A DNA stretch of 64,000 bases. Origin: Phaseolus vulgaris (taxonomy: Eukaryota; Streptophyta; Magnoliopsida; Fabales; Fabaceae). This document shows positions 1-10,547 of this stretch, one piece after another (the first letter of the stretch is position 1; each line of letters starts with the position of its first letter). The DNA lies in contig NC_023750.2 of the NCBI RefSeq assembly GCF_000499845.2, positions 2,929,913-2,993,912 on the forward strand, written 5' to 3'. A program made the translations under genes and the position numbers. The notes beneath the pieces are model-generated. The model made no database searches, was not told the DNA's origin, and saw only the letters and a program-made list of their open reading frames with translations.

Positions 1-439
1 ATGAAAGTGTACATTGTGTTAACCAATAGAGCTAAGCTGATAGGAGATACAAGTTCTTCTGATTCTGATTCTGATTCTTTAGTAACGTAAGGCAACGATT
101 AGTTGCTTTTGCAGTGCATAAAAATGAGGTTTTAGCAAATAAAAATGGGGGCTAGGGAGAAGAATATGAACCAGAAAGTCCAGATTGTAAACAAGGCTTC
201 AAAGAAAATAAAAGTTTAACACATTTTTGTCCTAATACTTCATTGTTCAATCAGTAAGTGATTCCACAATGCCATTGATTATTGAATAAATCCTCTACCA
301 GGATCCTGTAAACAAGTATCGTTCTTTAGTATAGTAGATCATACTAATAATTATAAAGGCAAAAATAAAAATCTAAAATAAGTATAATAATAAAAAAAAA
401 CACAGGTTTACAGAGAACTGAAAGGTACAATTAGAAGTA
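1..439. repeat. 439-bp perfect direct repeat, copy 1
   Basis: This block is identical, base for base as far as I can compare, to positions 7712-8150 (offset 7711). The match stops abruptly after 439, where the two sequences diverge completely. The left end is cut by the window edge, so the duplication may extend further left. Copy 2 lies inside the predicted 5' UTR intron of the NRPC7 gene, so copy 1 looks like duplicated gene-flanking DNA and not a transposon end. No coding potential is visible. Confidence 0.95.
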
Positions 440-1205
440 TATAGTTAATCAAAATTTTCTCTCTTTTAATATTCACATAGATATTAAACTTAATTAAAGA
501 ATTGCTAATCAAATTTAATATAATCTTATCCATACAAATGTCTACTAACATATTTAGTATTTTATTAGTTTTAAACATAAATTCATGTTTATTTTCTATT
601 TCTTGAACTAAGTGAATAAGAGTTTAGTTATAATTAATCAAACAAACCAAAACTCCAACTAAATAAAAAAATTGAATTTTCAATAAGCATTTAAAGACAA
701 CTTTTTAACAAAAATCATAATTCAAAAAATATCATATCTTCTTATGTAGATTGTTTCAGAGAATTTAAGAATAAAATTTTATTGAACAAAAACATCATAA
801 TTCATTGTAAAATTACAACATAATCAACTTGAGTTTAGTCTTTCGTATGAAAGTAAACGAAAGAATTACAACGAATAAAAATACGAAAACTAAGAAGATT
901 TATGATGCTTTATTTTCGAACGCATTGTGTCAAGCTCTGTATTTATCCTTGAAGCTTGTATCTTTTTACTCTATTCCTTCATATTTTTGCAGAAGATTTG
1001 TTTCCAATTATGTTTTTGAGATATTGTAAATTTTATTCTCTAATTCTTCTATTCAAATTTATTTTACCATCTTTATTCAAAGAAACAACTTGGACTTTCA
1101 TGTATTCAACCCACTCGCAAAGGTAGGAAATTCCTTTAAAACGTCTAGCAAACACTCTTATTAGACCATCTAGTCTACTTTGAGAAGTATTAGACCATCC
1201 ATTAC
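440..1205. repeat. Diverged direct repeat, left copy
   Basis: This AT-rich stretch aligns with 2368-3165 in the same orientation, with many substitutions and small indels. Shared landmarks include a segment around 770-790 (agaataaaattttatt) matching 2665-2685, and the stretch around 850-940 matching 2765-2850. Homology begins almost exactly at the 439/440 junction, as if the duplication breakpoint had cut this copy. No primer-binding site follows it, so an LTR pair is not supported. Short reading frames here look accidental. Confidence 0.75.
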
Positions 1206-2367
1206 GACTAAACACACAAGATTAACATAAATGATAGTTAAGGCCCAAATAAATCTAGTTATATTAATCTTATTTAAAACATTATATTTATTTTTTATTA
1301 CAGTACAAGAATCTATCATTAAAGTTTTAGAGTGCGAATAGAATCATGCTTGTCAAATACCTCCAGACTTATCCTTTTGTACTTATGAGCAAAACACTCT
1401 ATGGACTCACAATAAATCAAAGGAATATAGTGCAATCAAATAAAAAAAATCACAGCAAATCCCAAGAACACATAATAGCAAACATGATATAATTTTCAAG
1501 AAATCAAATAATCAAGACAAATGTGAATGAAAACTCCTATATTTTAACACACAAGCAGGTAACTAAAATTAAAGGATGAATAAAAAATTACATAAATTTC
1601 ACTAGATGCTCCAACTCTCAAGTGCTTAGGTTTGCATTTACACTCAACATTCATGTTGAAAAATGCTACCATATGCTTAGCAAGACTTTAATATTAACAA
1701 CAACTAAGAAACATGCAATAAAAAATACTTCATAAGAGATATAATGGAGGCAAGGTAAAGGTAAGTAAAAATGGGGAAAAAGAGGCTTAAAAACCACAAC
1801 CATATGAACGAATTTGTCATAACCTATTAGACGTTTATGAAGAAATATAGATTAGATGTTTTAGAAAATGTGCATATTTTTCTTTTTCTCTATTTTTTTA
1901 TAAAAATGTAATTAATGAAAAAATTGAAAAACTTCACAAGTGGAATGAAAAACATAGTGAGATATGTAAAACAAAACAGAAAGTATGCAGAAAAATTATG
2001 GTGATAAAGAAGAAAACTAATAACTAAATTCAAATTGGATTCTCAAACAATGACGTCAAATTTGATAATTATCATTTAACAGTCAAATTAAAATGATTTC
2101 AATATAGACTGTCTAACACAGTGCTAGATCATGTAACACCAAATAGGATAGTTGTAATCACATGATCTCAAGTCGTCTCCCAATAAATCTAATTATGAAA
2201 ACTAGTGAGTTACTGTTTAGAACATATATGCAAACAGTAAGATTAGTATTTACAATAAAGGCAAAAGGGAGTTTATGGAAGTTTAACATAAAATAAAGTA
2301 GACGATTGAAGAAAAAAAAAGAGAGACAAGTTAACTCTCAAATTTATTCAACAATGAATTCATCATT
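1206..2367. other. AT-rich intergenic DNA
   Basis: I see no gene, RNA or recognisable transposon here. The stretch separates the two diverged repeat copies and has only short stop-rich frames on both strands. Confidence 0.6.
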
Positions 2368-3165
2368 TATAACTAAGATTTTCACTCTTTCATTTCTCAC
2401 ACAAATCTCAAACTTAATCAAATAAGCATTAATCAAATAAATAGAATCTTATAAGTCAAACAAACATCTAATAATGTATTCAATATCTCACTAGTTCTAG
2501 GTATATACTTGTGAGAGATTTATCTGCGAACAAGAGATTGATTATAATTAAGCAAATTAACCAAGAACTCTAATTAAACAAAAGAATCAAATTCTCAACA
2601 AGTGTTTAAAGAATATTTAACAAAAATCAGAATTCAAACAAATTAGACTTACATAAATTGCTTCTGAAAATTTAAGAATAAGATTTTATCGAACAAAAAC
2701 CTCAAAATTCATTATGAAATTACAAGAGAATAAACTTCAAGGAGTTTAGTCTTCCATCGAAGATAAATGAAAGAATTACAACAAACAAAACTAAGAAGAT
2801 CTACTATGCTTTGTTTTTCAAATACATTGTATCAAGCTACCTTTTTATATATTTTTATGTTCTAAGGATCTCAAAAAATTATCTTCTTTAAATTTCGTGC
2901 ACAGTTTCTCAATTTCTAACTTTTCAGAATTGTTTTCAATTTTATCGTGAACTTTGTTTCAATGTACTTTTATAGAAAATTTACTTATAAATATGTTTCT
3001 ATTATATTGTAGATTTTACTCTTTAATTTTTCTACTCAAATTTTATTTTTCGTTTTAATTCAAATAAGTAATGAGTTTAACATATTCAATTAAGAGGTTG
3101 AAACTTTCTTTAAACAGTTTAGTTAACACTCCGATTAGACTCACTTGATAAGATAAGTGTATGAC
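2368..3165. repeat. Diverged direct repeat, right copy
   Basis: This is the counterpart of 440-1205, about 1.93 kb away, in the same orientation. Similarity fades after roughly 3160. It has no coding frame and no recognised family. Confidence 0.75.
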
Positions 3166-3850
3166 TTGTACATCATTACAGAATGTGATGAAATTCATTA
3201 GAATTCTTCTTAAAAGTAATTCATCAAAATTTCTATACTTTGTATGTAAGATGTTTACGATTTAATAATGACAAACATTTTATATGATGAAAAAAAAAAT
3301 CATATTTCATTACCCTCCCTAAAAAAATTATAATTATTCTAATACTATTCTAATGGAGTATTGTTCTGCCTTAAAAGTTTAAATCTCTTCACAGAACATC
3401 CCCATTTTTGTACTGTTATCTTCATAAATAATATTATTTAATTTTTAAAATTTATATTTTCTTCAACTGATTTCAAATAAAAATTTAAATCGACATTCCT
3501 TTTTTTTACTGTTATCGTCATAAATAATATTATTTAATTTTTAAAGTTTATATCTTCAATTGATTTCAAATATCACTGCAACAATCTCTTTATTTATTTT
3601 TTGAGTAAATTGGATCTTATGTTAGTAATTAATAGATCTATAACCGATTTTAGATAAACATTAGGAGATTGGTGGTACAATTTCCAAAGTTTGTTTTCAA
3701 TTATTTAAAAGTTTACAGAAAATGATGATAATTTTTGTCAAAAATAAAGTTTAAACTGCTTTAAATCCCTAATTAAATACAGTCCTGAGTCTTAAATTAA
3801 TCGTGAAATATATAATGCAAGTCATTAATTCTAGGCAGCTTTTTATGTCC

Positions 3851-3901
<51 letters not shown>

Positions 3902-4191
3902 GAATTTAATTGGGTCTATGAATGATTAATAATGTATAAACAAATGTATAAACACATTTCATCCTCCTGCATTGTAGAAATTCAAGAAGCTGAATTCAAA
4001 GGCAAACAATGATTCTAATAAATTAAGTTAAATAGTTTACAAAGCAAAGTAATTGAGCAAGACCCAATTACATGAGCAAACTACTTCTATCAGACCAAAC
4101 CAACTTCTAAACCAAATCTTATAGGCTGAAGAAAAGACCTTGGAATGACCTCTTCACTGGACCAAAATTTGACCACCTTTTGAACTCACCT
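3166..4191. other. AT-rich spacer downstream of NRPC7
   Basis: It contains a short imperfect duplication (an atcttc..tgatttcaaat block near 3460 repeated near 3555) and the dinucleotide repeat listed separately. The right end is probably the NRPC7 3' UTR. Nothing else was recognised. Confidence 0.55.
3856..3903. repeat. (AT)n/(TATG)n microsatellite
   Basis: About 17 AT dinucleotides run directly into four TATG units. This is a compound simple repeat likely to be length-polymorphic. Confidence 0.95.
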
Positions 4192-7100
4192 TTACTCATC
4201 ATCAACCTCAATCTCTTCTGCACACCACCAAGAAACAGGGCCTAGACCATCATGATCTAACGATCCCTACAAAATACAAACCATGATAGGTCACTATTCC
4301 ATTAATGTGTAATACTAGTTAGGCATGACTATTTGTTTTAATACTGCTTATTAAACAGGGTTTCGGACAATCTCTTCCCATAACAATTCGTATATGCCCA
4401 GAAGTTCTACAAGGATATATTCCATAATTAAGATGTTGTAATGCATATAACACAGACAAAACTAAGGTAGAAGCATGGGGATGAATAATAAAGGAAGCAC
4501 TGCGAAAAGAAATTTTTGAAAACGTGGGTTATGATCGTCTACAAAAGATATGCTCAAAACAAGATGTTAGCAACTCCAAGGTAAAACTTAACAAAATTGA
4601 AAGAATATATGTTTGCAATGAAGAAATTAATAATTCATCATCAATTATGCATCAACGAACAATACATTATAACACTGCTACATAGAAACATCCTAAATAC
4701 ATCGAAATGAAAGTAAAAAAAAGGATTAAACCAAAATTGTAATTAGAATAAGCCTCCCATCTCAAAAACTACAATAAAAATATTTTAAAAATACAAAAAC
4801 CCCCAACAGCCAATTTTAAGATACTTAAATTCCCCATCTCGGTAATATAACACACCTATAATGTACATAATACTTTGCCCCTTTTAGTATGTAGTACAGT
4901 TCGACCACACATCTCATCTTTCTTACGTAGCTTTAAACATTCATAGAAATTCATGAACAAAGGTAGTACAGTTCGACCATACGTCACATCATTCTTATGT
5001 GGTTTCAGTATTCATGAACTAAGGTAAATGAGTAAAGTAAAGGCAAACAATGGTTTGGTGAGCAACAAAATACTTACAGTAACCAACATAGGCGCAAATG
5101 GCTTTGATTCTTTCGGTTGCTCAACCGGAATCTGCGGATAACTCACATTTTGTACTCGAAATTTGATCTGCCATATTGGTAACAAAAATTTAGCTTACTT
5201 GTTTTCCAATCAGACCTGTCTTAAAAATTTTGGAGCCCTATTCTAATCATGAAAATTGAGCCCCTCTGCCCCTAATATTTAAGATACAATTTTAGTAAAA
5301 GGCTGTTACAAATTTGTGGACTTTTAAAAAACCCAAAATAATTGGAGGCCTTATACAGACAATCTACTTGTACATGTAATTTTACGGGCCTGTTTCCAAT
5401 CATACAGGTTAACAAAAAAAAAGGCAAAGAATACTAACCACATCAGTTTCTTGAATAGGATATTCTTGTTCGTTAAAATCCCAATACCATACGCCTTTCC
5501 TGATGTAATTGAAATAACAACAGATAAGCAAAATATTAATCATACATAATGAGATATGCATTACCTAAATATAATGAAAGGATGTAAGGAATACTACTGT
5601 TGGGAGATATCGGCCCTTAAATAAATCTCAGTACCTCACAGAATTAGTTGTTGACTCTTCGCTAGAGGATACCCTATATTCAACCAATAAAAATAATAAT
5701 GAAAATAATAAAGATTGTTTGTATTCAGTTCAAAGATAATCCGAAAAGTCAAACTAGATAATGGAAACCTCACCTTTTTCCTTGTTCATCCTCAACAAAG
5801 TGGTTTGGGTAGGGCATATGATGTGCAGGGACATAAATATCCTCAAAGAATCCAAGAGTTACTGCCAACCACAGATTCAGAATTATTAAGTAGTACTATC
5901 TTGAATAATCAATATTTGACAATCAATTAATATTTCAGATAATGCAGACAGTGGATGGTGTTTTTTCATGATGCAAACCATAGGTTGTTTACAGTCACAC
6001 TACAGATACAGAAACACAAAAACTAGCTTTGGTAATAACAACTACATAGCAAAGTCACATTTTTCCTGTCTTACATTATTCTTTTAGAATACACTTTTAG
6101 CTCTAATTAAATTCTTAGTTATCGCAGGGAGCAGCTGACACAAAATTAGTGAATAGAATAGCACGATGACTGCCATTCTGAAATTATTTTATTAATACTA
6201 ATTAATTTATTATATTATTTGTCATCATCATTTATTAGTCTTTTGTTACTGATTATTGTTTAGTTTATATGTTATATGTTATGCTTTAAATAGTTTATTA
6301 TATTTTATATTTATTTTATTATCATATTAATATTAATATCATGCTTTAAATTAAAAGAGAGAAACTAAGCTGAACTCAGATTAAAGCCCAACCCAAACCA
6401 ACCAAAACATAAAAGGAAGAAAATAGAAAAACTTTCGGGCCATATTGACTATAAACAATTCCCTTCTCTAATCTATATGAGAGTATTGTGCTGCGAGTAA
6501 AATGTAACGGATATATGAAACAGAAGTACGCACATAAAAGTGGTTCTTCTCCAGCAATATGCTTTCATAGAACGGCGAACTATTGAGGAACTAAATCATG
6601 CATGTCAACAGAAAATAATAATCAGGTAGCTAAAACAGAGACATACATCGTAAGCCATCAGAATCAGATGAAATAAGCCTTGCAGTAATAATCTCCCCCA
6701 CAAATGGACGAAACATAATTAAATTGAATACAACCTGCCAGAAATATTGGAATTTAGTTATTGCATAGACACAATCAAATATCATAAATTCAGCCATCAA
6801 ACCAAAAGCAGCGAGTTAGGCACTGTTTGGATAACTTTTCAACAAGAGAAGAAAATAAAAAGTAGATGAATCAAACTTCCTCCATAATTCAAAATCAATT
6901 TATGCACATTAGTTTTGGAGAATTAGATGAGAATTTCTATATAAGTCAAAGTGCATTAAGTTGATTTTAACTTAGTGAAGTTAAATTCATTTTACCTTCT
7001 ATTTTCTTTTATAAATACTTCCAGAAAATTTTATCTCAATATGACCTTACAAAACATCATAAATTGTAAATAAGGGAGCTAAGAAAGTACAATCGTTTGG

Positions 7101-7646
7101 CAGGTTCCAATATACTGAAAACAACTCATTACAACCCAATAGCACATCAACAATTTTGTGACCATTAATCAAAGTATAAGGATTAAAGTTTAGGTCAGTC
7201 AACAATTTTTCTCCTAGCAAAGTCGAACTACTTTGTTAAGAGAAGCAAAAATGACTTACTAAACATAAAAGTTTGCATTCAACTTTGAACTCTAATCAAA
7301 TGCAGGACAACAAGTTCAAAACAAACCCATGAATTCATACCGTATAGGTTGGAGCCCCATCACCTGGGAAGATAAACCCACCGTCAATGGATCTGATATC
7401 ATAGACAGAAATGCAAAGGCCCACGTTTGCTATAACCTGGCATGATTATAGAAACAAAAAATGAAGTCAAGCAAATTAAGTCAATTACACAATAATGGTT
7501 CAAAACGGAAACTGAAAACGGTAGCAACAAAAAACCTTATCTAAGAAAAGTTTTTCAAGCTCCATGTGAATAGCTTCTCGAATGGGAAGAACAAGACGAC
7601 TAGGAGGCAGGGGCAATTTGTGTTCAATTTTACTGAGATAGAACAT
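4192..7646 (-). CDS. NRPC7: DNA-directed RNA polymerase III subunit RPC25/NRPC7 (RPC8)
   Basis: Pol III stalk subunit of the Rpb7/RPC25 family. It pairs with RPC17 and acts in initiation of tRNA and 5S transcription in the nucleus. Exons in transcription order: 7646-7536, 7436-7341, 6734-6647, 5861-5774, 5499-5439, 5167-5078, 4266-4192. They sum to 609 nt, encoding 202 residues plus stop, the usual family length, and every junction is GT-AG with consistent phase. The start MFYLSKIEHKLPLPPSRL is the family-typical N-terminus. Residues 1 to about 80 form the SHS2/Rpb7-N domain, including SIDGGFIFPGDGAPTY; the remainder is the RPC25 OB-type domain, with LGFFEDIYVP and a C-terminal GLGPVSWW motif. 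No damage is visible. The identification of the family is firm; the symbol follows plant usage. Confidence 0.95.
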
Positions 7647-8530
7647 TGAGCCTGCACCAACTTACAAAGTACTAAGGTCCAGAGTAAATACAATTATACA
7701 ACCAAAAAAGAATGAAAGTGTACATTGTGTTAACCAATAGAGCTAAGCTGATAGGAGATACAAGTTCTTCTGATTCTGATTCTGATTCTTTAGTAACGTA
7801 AGGCAACGATTAGTTGCTTTTGCAGTGCATAAAAATGAGGTTTTAGCAAATAAAAATGGGGGCTAGGGAGAAGAATATGAACCAGAAAGTCCAGATTGTA
7901 AACAAGGCTTCAAAGAAAATAAAAGTTTAACACATTTTTGTCCTAATACTTCATTGTTCAATCAGTAAGTGATTCCACAATGCCATTGATTATTGAATAA
8001 ATCCTCTACCAGGATCCTGTAAACAAGTATCGTTCTTTAGTATAGTAGATCATACTAATAATTATAAAGGCAAAAATAAAAATCTAAAATAAGTATAATA
8101 ATAAAAAAAAACACAGGTTTACAGAGAACTGAAAGGTACAATTAGAAGTACTGATTATCAAACTCTCGTGTTAACTCGTATTCTGCATTGCCGAGTTGAC
8201 TACTGAGCAAACTCGTTTTTGGAGTGCTCGCTGTGAACTCGGTGAGCTCGACCAAACTCGCGAGCTTGCAATCGAGTTCAAGAGTCCAGACACCAAAACG
8301 ACGCCATTGATCGCCGTTTCTTGTGCGGAAAAAAAAAAAAAAAAAACTCACCTGCTATTAGGTTCACTCTTCTCCTGCACCTCGCGGATTAGGGTTCGCC
8401 GTTCACCCTATACGCCGCACCGTGTCGTTCTCTTCTCCGGTCACGCCAAACTCACCGTCGTTTCGCTGCCTGGTGGCGCGTCGTGCTCTCTGGTGGCGGT
8501 TCTCTCCGCGCTCGCAGTTCCGCTCGCGAT
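7647..8530 (-). other. Predicted NRPC7 5' UTR exon and leader intron
   Basis: On the minus strand a strong donor (AGCAG/GTGAGT) lies at 8352/8351 and an acceptor (GGTGCAG/GCTCA) at 7652/7651, five bases upstream of the start codon. This predicts a leader intron of about 700 bp and a GC-rich first, untranslated exon from 8352 to roughly 8530, which contrasts with the AT-rich flanks. The intron holds copy 2 of the 439-bp repeat and a 19-base A/T tract next to the donor. The transcription start is not determined. Confidence 0.5.
7712..8150. repeat. 439-bp perfect direct repeat, copy 2
   Basis: Identical to 1-439. It lies wholly inside the predicted leader intron of NRPC7; sequence from 8151 onward is unique in the window. 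Confidence 0.95.
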
Positions 8531-9614
8531 TTTTAAAATTCTTATTCCCTTAACACTTTTCAAAAGATTTTTAAAAAATCATCTAAACAACATTCAAATA
8601 AAAATTTGCAATTTCTAAAACTTAAAATAAATTTAAATTCTCTCATTTTAAATTATTTCAGCTTTAAAATATTTTTAAAACAATTCAACACTTAGTGAAT
8701 TTTATATTTCTTATTTGACTAAAATATTCTAATTATTAATCAATATTAAAAGATTTTTTAAATATATAATAATTGTTAAAATCTAAAAAATATCATTAAT
8801 AATATTTTATAGTAAAATATCATTAATTTCCTTTAATATTTGTCAAAAAACTCAATTTATATTAATTAAAATTGTTTTAAGTTTAACTACAATCAATTAG
8901 AATGTTATCAATCAAAAATATTTTAACATCTTGATATTTGGGGTTTGTATCTTGAGTTTTTCTTATCAATGTTAAAAAATTTATTCTAGTTGACATCCTT
9001 ACAAAAATTCTTTTAGTTGAAAGTTTTTCAGTTAGAATTAGAAAAGAAATTCTACTAAATTCTAAAAACAAGTACGCTAATAAAATAAAATCAAGAAAAA
9101 TAATAACAAAAATCCGTTGAAAAATCTAATTCATATTGATGAATTTGAAGATTCCATAGACAACTTTTTAAGAATTAAAAATTTATTCTCACCCCTTTGA
9201 ATTCATAATCTCAAGTTATTTTTTTATCTAATTACTTTTCACCAATTTAATTAGTTACCTTTTCTAGTCTTTGCAAGAGATAGAGAAAATGAGTTTATTT
9301 TATTAATATATCATTTATTATTTATTGAAATTGCAGATACAATTTGAAATAAAATCTTGTAAAATGGGATCAACAATTTTTTTAGTAGAAGCTTATATAC
9401 ACACATAAAATAGTCAATAATATTATTATTTTTAAGAGCTTGATGATAATGTACTAACATGCTAAAGTCAATTGTAAATAAATTTATTATACATGTTGAT
9501 TTGTTGATATGAAAGTTTTTATATTTTTGTATATTTTCTCTTTCATTCATTCTATCTAAAGTCTTTTTCATTACTCTTGTAATCTAGGGTTAAAGGTGTG
9601 AGCTTGCAATGACT
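8531..9614. other. AT-rich intergenic DNA
   Basis: Very AT-rich with short stop-limited frames only. It probably includes the NRPC7 promoter at its left side. I recognise no element or gene. Confidence 0.55.
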
Positions 9615-9724
9615 CCACTTGTTACATGCTCAATAATAACATACCCTCTTACAAACCAAATGTTGAAATCCACTTGTTACATGCTCAATAATAACATACC
9701 CTCTTACAAACCAAATGTTGAAAT
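9615..9724. repeat. 55-bp tandem duplication (2.0 copies)
   Basis: Units 9615-9669 and 9670-9724 are identical (ccacttgttacatgctc...gttgaaat), a head-to-tail duplication with no spacer. The 70-aa frame across it is a by-product of the repeat. Confidence 0.95.
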
Positions 9725-9837
9725 ACATTTTAATGATAACTCTTCACCTTCAACATTAAAGCTTAAAAATGGGGCAGAGAAGAAGAAACAAAGACAAGAA
9801 GTATTTAGAAGTGAACTTTAAGAAGTGCATTTACTCC

Positions 9838-10200
9838 CAAGACTAATGTTCTTTGGATTCTTCAGAGTAGGTGGAACACTTGCCTTGATTACAGTGGGAA
9901 AATCAGGTTTAAGATTTCTCACATTTTCCGTGAAGGGAATGCATGTGCTGACAAGTTTGTTAACTTAAAGTATATTCATAGAGAACAATTTCATTTGTAT
10001 AATAGGCTTTCATCTAATTTTTTCTTAGAATTATTTATTAATAGGTATAGATTACACCTAAGTATCGGTTAGGTTATTTTATATATGGATTTTGGTCTAG
10101 TCCTTCCATATTTGCTTGTATTTCCTTTTTTTCTTTCTTTTTTCCTTTTTTTTAATAATACTTTTTTCGTGTGGTGGCAAATGATTGTTAATATTTGAGG
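9838..10200 (+). mobile_element. LINE (L1-type) 3' end: RNase H fragment and tail
   Basis: The plus frame reads LQSRWNTCLDYSGKIRFKI followed by SHIFREGNACADKF, the RNase H signature at the C-terminus of plant L1-type LINE ORF2, and ends at a stop near 10071. It is followed by a T-rich, pyrimidine-rich 3' UTR. The reverse transcriptase part is missing, the usual picture of a 5'-truncated or decayed insertion. Family placement rests on the SHIFREGN..AD motif. Confidence 0.75.
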
Positions 10201-10261
10201 TGTCAGCCTAACTAAGATGTCAAGTTTCATAATGGTGTCTAACACGAGAGATTTTTATAAG

Positions 10262-10466
10262 AAAAAAACTTAAAACTCAATCTTATAAAACCGGATGAGG
10301 TTTCACTCACTTATATAAGATAGATTCTAGATGACTTTGATACCATATTAAGAAGTGAACTTTTAAGTCTAACCCAACCTTATAAAACCAGCTTATAAGA
10401 TGAGGTTTACACCGACTTATATACTATGAAATGTTTTTATCTCTAGTCGATGTTAGATCTCCTATA
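10262..10466 (-). mobile_element. Degenerate TRIM retrotransposon
   Basis: A 121-bp LTR (10346-10466, minus orientation) matches the LTRs at 17901-18021 and 33289-33409. Next to it 10333-10345 is a degenerate primer-binding site; its complement reads TGGTATCAAAGTC. A partial second LTR lies at about 10262-10325, almost directly against the primer site, so nearly all internal sequence is lost. It lies just downstream of the UBA-PUB gene. Confidence 0.8.
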
Positions 10467-10547
10467 AGAAGGTCAATAGTCAATAGATTAAAAAGATAAA
10501 TCATACATTCAGTTCAAGACAAATCATACATTTAGTTCAATGCAAAC

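Noticed and set aside
440..3165. Diverged repeats as LTRs of a small element
   Set aside because: No primer-binding site after the left copy and no clear TG...CA termini; the left copy is cut at the duplication junction.
1..8150. The 439-bp repeats as the LTR pair of one 8-kb retrotransposon
   Set aside because: The enclosed sequence is an intact, intron-containing host gene; no primer site, polypurine tract, TG...CA ends or retrotransposon protein lies between them.
8196..8618. 140-aa plus-strand open frame
   Set aside because: It runs through the GC-rich predicted first exon and poly-A tract antisense to NRPC7; composition is odd and no family resemblance is visible.
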